Source: Rugamonas brunnea (GTDB taxonomy: Bacteria > Pseudomonadota > Gammaproteobacteria > Burkholderiales > Burkholderiaceae_D). Taken from it: a DNA stretch of 64,000 nt. The position numbers were made by a program, and so were the translations under genes. The stretch lies in assembly GCF_014042345.1 (NCBI RefSeq), contig NZ_JACEZT010000016.1, positions 62,001-126,000 on the forward strand, given 5' to 3'. The notes beneath the pieces were generated by a model. The model saw only the letters and a program-made list of their open reading frames with translations, had not been told where the DNA came from and searched no databases. Position 1 is the stretch's first letter. Every line of letters begins with the position of its first letter. Shown piece after piece: positions 17,226-25,859 of this stretch.

Positions 17226-17894
17226 ATGAAACCCCTACCCCGCCTGCTCGCCATGGCCGCCGTGCTGGCCGCCACGCAGTCCGCCATGGCCGTCACGCTG
17301 CCGATCAATAGCTATGCCGCCCTGCCCGGCACCACGGTGGCGGCCGAACCGCAGCTGGCCGGCGTGGTGCTGGAAGACCAGGTGCAAGCGTTCTCGTTCA
17401 ACAATGGCAGCGGCATCGTGTCGGGCACGGTGCAATCGCGCGTGGTGCGCTCCAGCGTCGACGGCACCCTGGACTTCTACTGGCGCGTGATCAGCGACCG
17501 CAGCTCGGCGGGCGACATCGGGTCTTTCCGATTGGGGAACTTCGTTGCGCCGGAATACAAGGCGAACTGGCGCAGTGACGGGCTGGGCAACGTGGCGCCC
17601 GATGCGGCCTACCGTTTCGGCGCGCCCTACGTGGGCTACGTCAACTACATCTTCGGCCATACCCAAGGCGATCCTTACCTGACCCCGGGGTCGGAATCGT
17701 ACTTCATGTTCCTTGACACCTCGGCTACCAGCTATGCCAAGACGGCCCTGTACGACCTGACAGATCCGGGCCAGGGCCACATCACGACCGGCTATGCCAC
17801 CTTCGCCCCGGCCGTGCCGGAGCCCTCCACCTACGCCATGCTGCTGCTTGGCCTGGCCGGGGTGGGAATGGCTGCCGCGCGGCGGCGCGGCTAA
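17226..17894 (+). CDS. PEP-CTERM sorting domain protein, exported
   Basis: A 222-residue exported protein. Residues 1-22 form a signal peptide ending in AMA. The C-terminus carries VPEPSTYAMLLLGLAGVGMA followed by basic residues: the PEP-CTERM sorting signal with its PEP motif, hydrophobic helix and Arg-rich end, normally processed by exosortase. The middle is rich in aromatic residues and beta-prone (LDFYWRVISDRSSAGDIGSF) and has no recognisable enzyme motif. The start is fixed by GGAGGTG 7 bp upstream of ATG 17226. It stands alone. It is likely a secreted or matrix-associated protein of unknown function. Confidence 0.85.
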   Translation: MKPLPRLLAMAAVLAATQSAMAVTLPINSYAALPGTTVAAEPQLAGVVLEDQVQAFSFNNGSGIVSGTVQSRVVRSSVDGTLDFYWRVISDRSSAGDIGSFRLGNFVAPEYKANWRSDGLGNVAPDAAYRFGAPYVGYVNYIFGHTQGDPYLTPGSESYFMFLDTSATSYAKTALYDLTDPGQGHITTGYATFAPAVPEPSTYAMLLLGLAGVGMAAARRRG

Positions 17895-17934
17895 GTGACC
17901 CGAACGCTGGCAACAGACGGCGTGACTGGCGGGC

Positions 17935-19002
17935 CTAAACGCCTGCAGTGGATGGCGTGGCGCCCAGCAAGTCCTCCAGGCTGGCCAGCGTGGCCGGGTC
18001 CTTGACCACGGCGCGCAGCCACAGGTGCAGCGGCTGCTCGCCCCAGCTGGCCGCCTTCTCGGCCAGGTAAGCCACCGGGCTATGCGGCTCCGTGCGACGG
18101 AAGAAATCGGCCACCAGCCGCAACTGGGCTAGCGCCTGGGTGCGGTTGCGCAGCGCCTCTCCGGCCTGCAAGGGGCCGTACGCCGTTGCCTGGCTCATGC
18201 CGTCGCAGCGCGCGCCATCCACGTCACCGGCCGCCTCGCCCGATGCTGCGGATGCTGCGCCGCCGGCCAGTGGGGCGACAAAATGGATCAGGCCTTGCAG
18301 CGCCTCGCGCGCGGCGGCGAAGGCCGGGCCGTCCACACCGAGGCGCGCATCGACTGCCTTTTCCAGGTCGGCCAGCATGGCCAGGCAGTATTGCGCGTCC
18401 GCCAGCAGGACCTCGTTATAGTCCGCGCTGTTGCGGCGCCGTTGCGCATCCAAATCGGCCAGCGCGAGGGCGGCATCTGGCGCGCTGCCCCATGCCTGAT
18501 TGTCCGTACCGCCGCTGCCCGCCGCGCGCTGGCGCGCCGCATCGAAGTCAGCCCAGGTGTAGCCCATTTCTTCGGTCACCGCCATCTCGCGCACCAGTTG
18601 CGGCGTGCGCCCCAGCAGCCAGCCCAGGTTGCCCACGCGCTGCTCGAACTGGCCATCATCCGCCAGCGGGTACAGCCCGTCCCAGTAGTGCTCGCACAGG
18701 CCGGCCAGCACGGCGAAACCGTCGCCCAGGCCACGCAGGCCGCGCGTCTTGGCGTGGGCCTCGGCCAGCCAGACTGCCAGCCGCAAGTCCTTGCTCTTCG
18801 ATTCGATCAACCGCGCGCAGCGGCTGCCGACGAAACCCCAATCCGCTTCCTTCAGCGCCACCACCCATTCGCCCTGGTCCAGCGTGGGATCGTCGTAGGT
18901 GCGGGCCTTGGCGATGTCATCGAGCTCGCTGCTGAAGGACAGGTCTTCGCCGCAGGTTTGCGCGGCGCTGATGGGAAGAAGCAGTTGCGCGATGCTGAAC
19001 AT
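17935..19002 (-). CDS. tssA: Type VI secretion protein TssA (ImpA_N)
   Basis: A 355-residue protein whose N-terminal half has the ImpA_N features: AAQTCGEDLSFSSELDDIAKA, LKEADWGFV and HYWDGLYPLADDG. TssA caps and primes the baseplate and coordinates sheath and tube growth. The C-terminal part ends LHLWLRAVVKDPATLASLEDLLG, typical of short-form TssA. It lies 14 bp after tssH and is the last gene of the minus-strand T6SS operon (lipoprotein-tssB-tssC-hcp-tssH-tssA). Confidence 0.92.
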   Translation of the reverse strand: MFSIAQLLLPISAAQTCGEDLSFSSELDDIAKARTYDDPTLDQGEWVVALKEADWGFVGSRCARLIESKSKDLRLAVWLAEAHAKTRGLRGLGDGFAVLAGLCEHYWDGLYPLADDGQFEQRVGNLGWLLGRTPQLVREMAVTEEMGYTWADFDAARQRAAGSGGTDNQAWGSAPDAALALADLDAQRRRNSADYNEVLLADAQYCLAMLADLEKAVDARLGVDGPAFAAAREALQGLIHFVAPLAGGAASAASGEAAGDVDGARCDGMSQATAYGPLQAGEALRNRTQALAQLRLVADFFRRTEPHSPVAYLAEKAASWGEQPLHLWLRAVVKDPATLASLEDLLGATPSTAGV

Positions 19003-19016
19003 GGCGAGCCTCCGGA

Positions 19017-21659
19017 CTATTTGATGGTGTATTTGAACTGGCCATTGCGGCCCGCGCCGGCCTTGATCCGGGCGATGGCAGTGCCTTCGGCCATGCGGGC
19101 CAGCACGGCTTCCGCAATTTCGGGCAGCAGCGTGCCATTGAGGATATGGTCCACGCTGCGCGCGCCCGAATCGACCTCGGTGCAGCGCGCCAGCACCGCT
19201 TCCACCAGCGACGGCTCGTAACTGAATTCGGCCTGGTGGTTCTCGTGCACACGCTGGCCGATGCGCGCCAGCTTGAGGCCGATGATGCTGGCCAGCGCGG
19301 CGTCGCCCAGCGGATAGAACGGCACGATCTTCAGGCGCCCCAGGAAGGCCGGTTTGAAGTGACGCATCAACTGGGGCCGCAACAGTTCTTCCAGTTCCGC
19401 CGGCGCGGGCTGCTGCTCCGCAGGCTTGTTCAAGCAGGCCTGCATCATGGCGGCCGAACCGACGTTAGAAGTGGCGATGATGATGGTGTTGCGGAAGTCG
19501 ATCTCGCGCCCTTCCGCATCGTCCATCACGCCCTTGTCGAACACCTGGAAGAACAACTCCGTCACGTCCGGGTGGGCCTTCTCGATTTCGTCCAGCAGCA
19601 CCACGCTGTACGGGTTGCGGCGCACGGCCTCGGTCAGTACCCCGCCCTCGCCATAGCCCACGTAGCCCGGCGGCGAGCCTTTCAGGCCGGAGACGCTGTG
19701 GGCCTCCTGGTATTCGCTCATGTTGATAGTGACCAGCTTGCGTTCTCCCCCGTACAGCAGGTCGGCCAGCGCCAGCGCCGTCTCCGTCTTGCCGATGCCG
19801 GACGGGCCCACGAACAGGAACACGCCCTTGGGTTTGTTCGGGTCGTCCAGGTTGGCGCGCGCCGTGCGCACGCGCTGGGCCACGGCGGCCAGCGCGTGAT
19901 CCTGGCCGATGATGCGTTCGCACAGCGCTTCGCGCAGGCGCAGCACGGTGTGGATTTCATCCTTGACCATCTTGCCGAGCGGGATGCCGGTCCAGCCGGC
20001 GACCACGCCCGCCACCACGCCGCCATCCACTTCCAGCGGGACCATGGCCGCGCCATCCTGCGGCGAGGCCAGCTTGTCGCGGGCCGCGCGGGCGCCAGCC
20101 GCGTCGCCCTCGCCTTCCAGCCGCATGATCTCGGCGCGCAGCGCCTGTTCTCGCTCCCAGCGCGCGCGCAGGCGCGCGTGCTCCTCGTGCCGGGCCGCGT
20201 GGGCCGCGCGCAGTTGCTGTAGGCGCGCTGACGCACCACCTCCGCCGGCCCGGCCGTCCGCACTGACCGCGCCCCCGCCATCCGCACCATCGCGCTCCAG
20301 CGCCGCGATCTCGGCGCCGCTGCGCTCCTGCGCGCGCGCCACTTCCTCCACGGCCACCGGCACCGCATGCTGGCCCAGCGCCACGCGGGCGCAAGCGGTA
20401 TCCAGCACGCCCACCGCCTTGTCCGGCAACTGCCGCCCGCTGATGTAACGGTGCGACAGGCGCACAGCCTCCGTCACGGCGTCGTCGCGGATGCGGATGC
20501 CGAAATGGCCCTCCATCAGCGGCACCATGGCGCGCAGCATGGCGCAGGCAATGTCCTCGGACGGTTCCTCGACCTTGACCACCTGGAAGCGCCGCGCCAG
20601 CGCCGCATCCTTTTCGAAATACTTCTTGTACTCGCCCCAAGTGGTGGCGGCGATGGTGCGCAGCTCGCCCCGCGCCAGGGCCGGCTTGAGCAGGTTGGCC
20701 GCGTCGTTCTGGCCCGCCTGGCCGCCCGCGCCTATCATGGTGTGGGCCTCATCGATGAACAGAATGATGGCGTGCGGGCTTTTCTTGACTTCGTCGATCA
20801 CGTTCTTCAGGCGGTTCTCGAACTCGCCCTTGACGCTGGCGCCGGCCTGCAACAGGCCCATGTCCAGCGTGTGGATAGCCACGCCCTGCAAGGTGTGCGG
20901 CACATCGCCGGCGGCGATGCGCAGCGCCAGCCCTTCCACCACGGCCGTCTTGCCCACGCCCGCCTCGCCGGTCAGGATGGGATTGTTCTGGCGGCGCCGC
21001 ATCAGGATGTCGATCAACTGGCGGATTTCCATGTCGCGCCCGATCACGGGATCGACCTTGCCGTCGCGCGCCAGTTGGGTGAGGTTGCTGGTGTACTGGT
21101 CCAGCGCCGGCGTGCGGGCGGCCACCTGGGCCACCGGATCGGCGCCCGCTTCCTCCACCGGGGCCGATGGCGCGGCCAGCGCTTCCTGCGAGCCGTCCGT
21201 ATATTTTTCCAGCTGGTGCTTCAGGCTGTCTAGCGGGAAGCGGGCGAACTGGCGCGAGGCGCGCGCGGCCAGCTGGGCCAACTCAGGCTCCGTCAACAAT
21301 GCCAACAGCAGGTGGCCGCTGCGGATCGCATGCGGTTGGTCCGCCGCCAGCGAGGCGATCAACCAGCCATGCTCGAACAGCACCGACAGGTGCGGCGAGA
21401 ACACGGGCGTGCGGCTGCTGCCGTTGCGGAAGCCCGCCACTTCGCGCCGCAGATCCGCATCCAGCCCCGTCAGGCTGATGTCGCAGCGGCGCGCGATGAC
21501 GGCGACGTCGCTGCGTTCCTGTTCCAGCAAGGCGAGGAACAGGTGTTCCACGTCCACTTCATACTGCCCCAGGCCGACGCAGATGGCGGCGGCGCGGGTG
21601 GCGGCCTGGCGGGTGGTGTCGTTCAGTTTTCCGATCAGCGTTTTCAGGTTGATGCCCAT
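19017..21659 (-). CDS. tssH: Type VI secretion ATPase TssH (ClpV)
   Basis: An 880-residue AAA+ disaggregase that recycles the contracted TssB/TssC sheath. It has an N-terminal Clp repeat domain with the ClpV-specific start, a first nucleotide-binding domain with Walker A GEAGVGKT (231-238) and Walker B ILFIDEAHTM, a middle domain, and a second AAA module with GPSGIGKT and VVLLDEIEKAHPDV. The middle domain contains a low-complexity Gly/Ala insert around 460-480. It is full length and appears intact. The 94 bp to hcp contain a stem-loop with GGGTC/GACCC arms. Confidence 0.95.
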   Translation of the reverse strand: MGINLKTLIGKLNDTTRQAATRAAAICVGLGQYEVDVEHLFLALLEQERSDVAVIARRCDISLTGLDADLRREVAGFRNGSSRTPVFSPHLSVLFEHGWLIASLAADQPHAIRSGHLLLALLTEPELAQLAARASRQFARFPLDSLKHQLEKYTDGSQEALAAPSAPVEEAGADPVAQVAARTPALDQYTSNLTQLARDGKVDPVIGRDMEIRQLIDILMRRRQNNPILTGEAGVGKTAVVEGLALRIAAGDVPHTLQGVAIHTLDMGLLQAGASVKGEFENRLKNVIDEVKKSPHAIILFIDEAHTMIGAGGQAGQNDAANLLKPALARGELRTIAATTWGEYKKYFEKDAALARRFQVVKVEEPSEDIACAMLRAMVPLMEGHFGIRIRDDAVTEAVRLSHRYISGRQLPDKAVGVLDTACARVALGQHAVPVAVEEVARAQERSGAEIAALERDGADGGGAVSADGRAGGGGASARLQQLRAAHAARHEEHARLRARWEREQALRAEIMRLEGEGDAAGARAARDKLASPQDGAAMVPLEVDGGVVAGVVAGWTGIPLGKMVKDEIHTVLRLREALCERIIGQDHALAAVAQRVRTARANLDDPNKPKGVFLFVGPSGIGKTETALALADLLYGGERKLVTINMSEYQEAHSVSGLKGSPPGYVGYGEGGVLTEAVRRNPYSVVLLDEIEKAHPDVTELFFQVFDKGVMDDAEGREIDFRNTIIIATSNVGSAAMMQACLNKPAEQQPAPAELEELLRPQLMRHFKPAFLGRLKIVPFYPLGDAALASIIGLKLARIGQRVHENHQAEFSYEPSLVEAVLARCTEVDSGARSVDHILNGTLLPEIAEAVLARMAEGTAIARIKAGAGRNGQFKYTIK

Positions 21660-21704
21660 GCTGTCGCTCCGCGCACGTGAGGATTAAGGGGGACCAGGAT
21701 GAAC

Positions 21705-21732
21705 AAGGGTCAGACCCTGGGGTCCGACCCTT
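21705..21732. terminator. Stem-loop with GGGTC...GACCC arms between hcp and tssH
   Basis: AAGGGTCAGACC pairs with GGTCCGACCCTT (one mismatch) around a CTGG loop, followed by TTTT on the plus strand. Similar GGGTC-containing hairpins recur in this window at 59536-59594. It may attenuate read-through from abundant hcp transcripts into tssH, or be a dispersed intergenic repeat. Confidence 0.5.
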
Positions 21733-21753
21733 TTGGGCTGCGGGCGTGACGTA

Positions 21754-22245
21754 TCAGACCACGCGGTTGCTGGACAAGTCCCAGCCGCCGGAGGTATTGC
21801 CGCCGGCGCCGCCGCTGATGCGTTGCTGGGTGTATTTCCAGCGCACCTTGGAGAACTTGAAGCCCACCTGCTCGGCCAGGATGTCGCCCTCCTCCACCGA
21901 CGGCGTGACCTGGCCGATCAGCACATTGTCGATTTCGATCTCGAAGTACTTGACCCGCTCGCCCTGGGCATCGGCGCGCATGAATTCGAACTTGGCTTTG
22001 GGGATGGTCTTGCCGGCCGCGCAGGTCTGCAGCAGGATGGGCGAGGACAGGTCGGCCAGCTTGCTGATGATGATGTCGCGGTGTTCGCAGCGCTCAGCCG
22101 TGTGGCCGCCGCCCGTGGAGGCCGTGGCCGACTTGGGCTGCTCCACGCCCCAGTTGACCGATTTGCATTCGATCCAATCCTTGTGGCGGTCGTCGGCCGA
22201 CTCGCCCTTGATGCCTTCAATGTACAGGTAGACGTCGATTGCCAT
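21754..22245 (-). CDS. hcp: Type VI secretion tube protein Hcp (TssD)
   Basis: A 163-residue Hcp. The start AIDVYLYIEGIKGESADDRHK and the motifs HTAERCEHRDIIISK and GKTIPKAKFEFMRADAQGE are characteristic. It forms the hexameric inner tube expelled by sheath contraction. It follows tssC with a 32-bp gap. There is no C-terminal toxin extension, so it is a structural rather than an evolved Hcp. The C-terminus has a short Gly-rich extension ending GGWDLSSNRVV. Confidence 0.95.
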   Translation of the reverse strand: MAIDVYLYIEGIKGESADDRHKDWIECKSVNWGVEQPKSATASTGGGHTAERCEHRDIIISKLADLSSPILLQTCAAGKTIPKAKFEFMRADAQGERVKYFEIEIDNVLIGQVTPSVEEGDILAEQVGFKFSKVRWKYTQQRISGGAGGNTSGGWDLSSNRVV

Positions 22246-22277
22246 TGTGCGCTCCTCTTTCGTCGGTGGGAAAAGTG

Positions 22278-23771
22278 TCAGTAGTTGGTCGACTGCGGCA
22301 GCTCCGCGACCAGTCGGAGGGAAACGGACAGTTCATCGAGCTGGAAGTGCGGCCGCAGGAACGACACGGCGCGGTACACGCCGGGCCGCCCCGCCACCTC
22401 GTGCACCTGCACCGAGGCTTCGCGCAGCGGGAACTGGGCCTTCTGCTCCTGGCTGGCGTTATCGTCCAGCAGCACGTACTTCATCAGCCAGCGGTTGAGG
22501 AAGTCCTCCACGTTCGCGGCCGCGTTGAAGCTGCCGATCTTGTCGCGCATCATGGCCTTCATATAGTGCGCGATGCGCGAGACGGCGAAGATGTACTGCA
22601 GCTGCGAAGACAGCACGGCGTTGGCGTTGGCCGCCTCCGAGTTGTACTTGCGCGCCTTCTGCGTGGACTGGGCGCCGAAGAAGGCGGCGTAGGCCGTGTT
22701 CTTGCAGTGCACGAGCGAGATGAAACCGAGGTCGCTCAGCTCCTTCTCGCGCCGGTCCGTGATGGCCACCTCGGTCGGGCACTTGAGGGCCACCTCGCCC
22801 TCGTCCGTCTTGAAGGTGTGGGTGGGCAGGTCGTCCACCAGGCCGCCGCCCTCCACGCCACGGATGGCGGCGCACCAGCCGTAGTCATCGAAAGCCTTGG
22901 TCAGCTTGGCGCCGAACGCGTAGGCCGCGTTACACCACAGGTATTTGTGGTGGTCGGTGCCGTCCACCTCCTCGACGAAGTTAAAGCCTTCCACGGTGGT
23001 GCCGTCCACCGGGTTGAACGGCAGGCGGCCCAGGAAGCGCGGCAGCGTCAGGCCCACGTAGCGGGCATCCTCCGACTCGCGGAACGCCTTCCACTTCGCG
23101 TATTCCACCGTGTCGAACACCTTGGCCAGGTCGCGCGGCTTGCCCAGGTCGGCGTAGCCTTCCAGCCCGAACAGCTCGGGCGCGGCCGAGGCGATGAAGG
23201 GCGCATGGGCGGCCGCCGCCACGTGCGACATCTGCTCGACGAAATACATATCCTCGGGCTGGCGCGAGATCTCGAAGTCGCCCAGCAGGGCCGCATACGG
23301 CGCGCCGCCGAAGGTACCGAATTCCTCCTCGTAGACCTTCTTGAACATGGTGCTCTGGTCGAATTCCAGCGCGGTCTGGAAGTCCTTCACCAGCTCGCGC
23401 TTGGTGGCGTTGAGCATGCGGATCTTCAGGCCCTGGCCGGTGGCAGAGTTCTTCACCAGGTAATGCAAGCCGGTCCAGCTCTGCTCCAGTTTCTGGAATG
23501 CGGGCGCGTGCATGATGGTGCTGAGCTGGCTGGAGATCAGCCGGTCCAACTCGGCCACGCGCGCGTCGAGCGTGGCCGACAGGTTGTTCGACACCACCAC
23601 CGTCCCCTTTAGCACCTGGTTAACCAGTTCAGAGATGATGTCCTTGGCGCGCGCATGCTCGGTGCTGGACTTGGCGACCTTGCTGCGCTCGACGATCTGG
23701 TCCAGCAAATTTTCGGCATCAAGCGCGGCATCGGTGGCGACGGCTTGCGCCGCTTGCAGTTGGGCGGACAT
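22278..23771 (-). CDS. tssC: Type VI secretion sheath large subunit TssC
   Basis: A 497-residue TssC (VipB). The core motifs FQKLEQSWTGLHYLV, TKRELVKDFQTA, GGAPYAALLGDFEIS and the C-terminal LRPHFQLDELSVSLRLVAELP are all present. With TssB it builds the contractile sheath. It starts 4 bp after tssB. It is full length, with no disruption. Confidence 0.95.
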   Translation of the reverse strand: MSAQLQAAQAVATDAALDAENLLDQIVERSKVAKSSTEHARAKDIISELVNQVLKGTVVVSNNLSATLDARVAELDRLISSQLSTIMHAPAFQKLEQSWTGLHYLVKNSATGQGLKIRMLNATKRELVKDFQTALEFDQSTMFKKVYEEEFGTFGGAPYAALLGDFEISRQPEDMYFVEQMSHVAAAAHAPFIASAAPELFGLEGYADLGKPRDLAKVFDTVEYAKWKAFRESEDARYVGLTLPRFLGRLPFNPVDGTTVEGFNFVEEVDGTDHHKYLWCNAAYAFGAKLTKAFDDYGWCAAIRGVEGGGLVDDLPTHTFKTDEGEVALKCPTEVAITDRREKELSDLGFISLVHCKNTAYAAFFGAQSTQKARKYNSEAANANAVLSSQLQYIFAVSRIAHYMKAMMRDKIGSFNAAANVEDFLNRWLMKYVLLDDNASQEQKAQFPLREASVQVHEVAGRPGVYRAVSFLRPHFQLDELSVSLRLVAELPQSTNY

Positions 23772-23775
23772 GGCG

Positions 23776-24288
23776 TTACTCCTTGCTGGTCTGGTCGGAT
23801 TGGATGGCCGACAGCTGGTCGGTGTTGTTGAGCACCTCGGTCAGGATGTCCTCCAGCTTGTCGTTGCCGGCCAGCTTGTTGCGCAGGTCGGCCAGCTTGC
23901 CGCGCGCCTCCAGCAAGGCGCGCAACGGCGCCACCTGCTGCACCACCGATTCGGGCCGGAAATCGGCCATCGAGCGGAAATGCAGTTCAACGCCGAACGA
24001 GGTGTCGTCGCCACTGAGCTGGTTGGGCACCTGGAAGCGCGCCACCGGCGCCACGCCGCCCAGCACCTCGTCGAAGTTGCCGCTGTCGATGTTGACGAAC
24101 TTGCGATCCTTGAGGCGCTTTTGCTCCACGTCCGGGTTGCCGCCAAAGTCGCCCACCACGCCCACCACGAACGGCAACTCCTTGTTTTCCATCGCGTCGC
24201 CGATTTCCACGTCGTAGGTCATCTGCACGCGCGGCGCGCGCACCTTGGTCAGCCGTTTCTGGACACTGTCTCCGTTAGCCATGTTCAC
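23776..24288 (-). CDS. tssB: Type VI secretion sheath small subunit TssB
   Basis: A 170-residue TssB (VipA), with the signatures RAPRVQMTYDVEIGDAMENK, ELPFVVGVVGDFGG and FVNIDSGNFDEVLGGVAP. It partners TssC in the sheath and provides interactions needed for ClpV recycling. It lies 8 bp downstream of the TPR lipoprotein gene, as part of the same operon. Confidence 0.95.
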   Translation of the reverse strand: MNMANGDSVQKRLTKVRAPRVQMTYDVEIGDAMENKELPFVVGVVGDFGGNPDVEQKRLKDRKFVNIDSGNFDEVLGGVAPVARFQVPNQLSGDDTSFGVELHFRSMADFRPESVVQQVAPLRALLEARGKLADLRNKLAGNDKLEDILTEVLNNTDQLSAIQSDQTSKE

Positions 24289-24296
24289 TCCTTCGC

Positions 24297-24899
24297 TTAT
24301 TTGAGGCCACCGAACGGATCGGTGCTGGCCGACGCGTTGTCGGGCTTTTCCGTCGCGCGATGCGCCGTGGCCGTGGCAGGATGGTGGGAGCGTGGCAATG
24401 GCCGATGCGCCATCGGGGAAGATGGCGGCACCAGCACTTCTTCACCGAGGCTGGTGCGCAGCAAACGGGCCAGATCCTGCGCTTCGGAACGCAGCGAGCC
24501 GTTCAGATTGTTCTGCTGGCTCAGGTCCGTCAGCGCCTTGGTCGACAACCGCAGGCCGCTGACGGCCACGATGCTGTTGCCCAGCTTATCGTTCGGGTCG
24601 CGCTGCAGCGCTTCCAGCGCGTTCGTGATGGCCTCGCCATAGCTGGCGCGGTCGAACTTCATCTGCGCCAGGTGCAGCCACGGCTGCTTGTCGGCCGGAT
24701 AGGTGCTGGCCGCGCTCTTGAGGATCACTTGCGCCTTGTCGGCCTGGCCCGCCGCGACGGCCGTATCGGCCTCGGCCAGCGCGCGGTCCAGCGTGGCCGG
24801 TTGGGCGCGCTCGGCGCGCACTTGCTCGCCATCGGTGGCGCACGCCGACAGCAGCAGCGCGCAAGCCAGGATGGGCAATGGTGTTCGGATCGGATTCAT
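24297..24899 (-). CDS. T6SS-associated TPR lipoprotein
   Basis: A 200-residue lipoprotein: residues 1-20 form a signal peptide with lipobox LLSAC (Cys20). Residues 40-130 are TPR-like helices (ALAEADTAVAAGQADKAQVI, WLHLAQMKFDRASYGEAI). The C-terminal 50 residues are Pro/His/Ser/Thr-rich and probably disordered. First gene of the minus-strand T6SS operon, where comparable TPR lipoproteins occur in some Burkholderiales clusters. Probably an accessory envelope protein; the role is not established. Confidence 0.75.
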   Translation of the reverse strand: MNPIRTPLPILACALLLSACATDGEQVRAERAQPATLDRALAEADTAVAAGQADKAQVILKSAASTYPADKQPWLHLAQMKFDRASYGEAITNALEALQRDPNDKLGNSIVAVSGLRLSTKALTDLSQQNNLNGSLRSEAQDLARLLRTSLGEEVLVPPSSPMAHRPLPRSHHPATATAHRATEKPDNASASTDPFGGLK

Positions 24900-25171
24900 G
24901 ATGTGCTCCCTGGTGGAACGAAGGTGGAGAGGCGAATGGGGTGGAGGCCATTATTGATCAACGGTTGAGGCCGCAATTGCGCCCGCTCAAGGCATGTTGC
25001 ATTGCGCATTCGCCGGGACAGCGGGCACGCTGCGGCCTGATCTGGCGCAGCACGTCGCGCGCAGGCCGGCGTGGCGCGCGCCGCGCCAGCGGCAAGGTGC
25101 ATGCCCCTTGCGCAGCCGCAAATCCCGCACGAGCCGCTTTGGTTCTAATGGCAAGGTCGCCTGGAGAACCG

Positions 25172-25762
25172 ATGAACCGATCACGCAATGCCCTGCTCTG
25201 CCTGGCCGCCGTGCTGACCCTCGCTGGTTGCGCGGCCGGTTCGATCGCCGGAACGGCGCTGGAAATGATCGGCGTGCGCAAGCCGCCCGAACTGCCGGAT
25301 GCGCAAAAGCCGCCGCGCAATGTCGCGATCCGCCTGCATGCCAGCCCCAACCTCAACACCGATGCAAGCGGCCACCCGCTGGCGCTGGTGGCGCGCATCT
25401 ACAAGCTGCGCCAGGATGCCGCGTTCCGCCAGCTCGGCTACGACAGCTTCCTGAACGCCCACACCGAACACGAGCTGTTGGGCAACGACTTGCTGGAAGT
25501 CAAGGAAGTGTTGCTGGTGCCCGGCCAGCGCTACGAGGTGGTCGAGAAAGTGACGCGAGAAGCGGCCTACATCGGCGTGGTGGCGCTGTTCCGGGCGCCG
25601 GCTGAACAACGCTGGCGCATGTCGTTCGCCGCCGGCGAGGCGGAAAAAGATGGCATCACAATAGGCGCCCATGCCTGCGCGCTGAGCGTGGGCAGCGGAG
25701 CCACGCTGGTCGATGCCGGGCGCGCCGCCAGCAAGCCATTGGCGGCATTGCGTTGTCCATGA
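25172..25762 (+). CDS. tssJ: Type VI secretion lipoprotein TssJ
   Basis: A 196-residue outer-membrane lipoprotein of the T6SS membrane complex; it binds TssM. Signal peptide with lipobox LTLAGC (Cys20). The VAIRLHASPNLNTDASGHPLA and ELLGNDLLEVKEVLLVPGQR segments are the TssJ (VasD/SciN) signature. ATG 25172 is preceded by GGAG with good spacing; the longer frame from 24941 is not supported. It is divergent from the tssB operon, and the 272 bp between them must contain both promoters. It opens a short plus-strand group with tssL. tssK, normally next to it, is missing. Confidence 0.9.
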   Translation: MNRSRNALLCLAAVLTLAGCAAGSIAGTALEMIGVRKPPELPDAQKPPRNVAIRLHASPNLNTDASGHPLALVARIYKLRQDAAFRQLGYDSFLNAHTEHELLGNDLLEVKEVLLVPGQRYEVVEKVTREAAYIGVVALFRAPAEQRWRMSFAAGEAEKDGITIGAHACALSVGSGATLVDAGRAASKPLAALRCP

Positions 25763-25790
25763 TGCAGTCGTCACCTGGGAAGGGGAAGCC

Positions 25791-25859
25791 ATGAAAAGCA
25801 CAACCGCCGCCGGCCACGTATCTGGATGGGCGCTGGAGCAAATGGAGCAAGCCGCATGA
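25791..25859 (+). CDS. 22-residue ORF translationally coupled to tssL
   Basis: MKSTTAAGHVSGWALEQMEQ plus two alanines, preceded by AAGGGGAAG and ending in the ATGA overlap with the tssL start at 25856. It occupies the place where tssK usually sits between tssJ and tssL. It could be a leader for coupling, or the residue of a deleted gene. It shows no similarity to TssK. Whether it is expressed cannot be judged from sequence. Confidence 0.35.
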   Translation: MKSTTAAGHVSGWALEQMEQAA

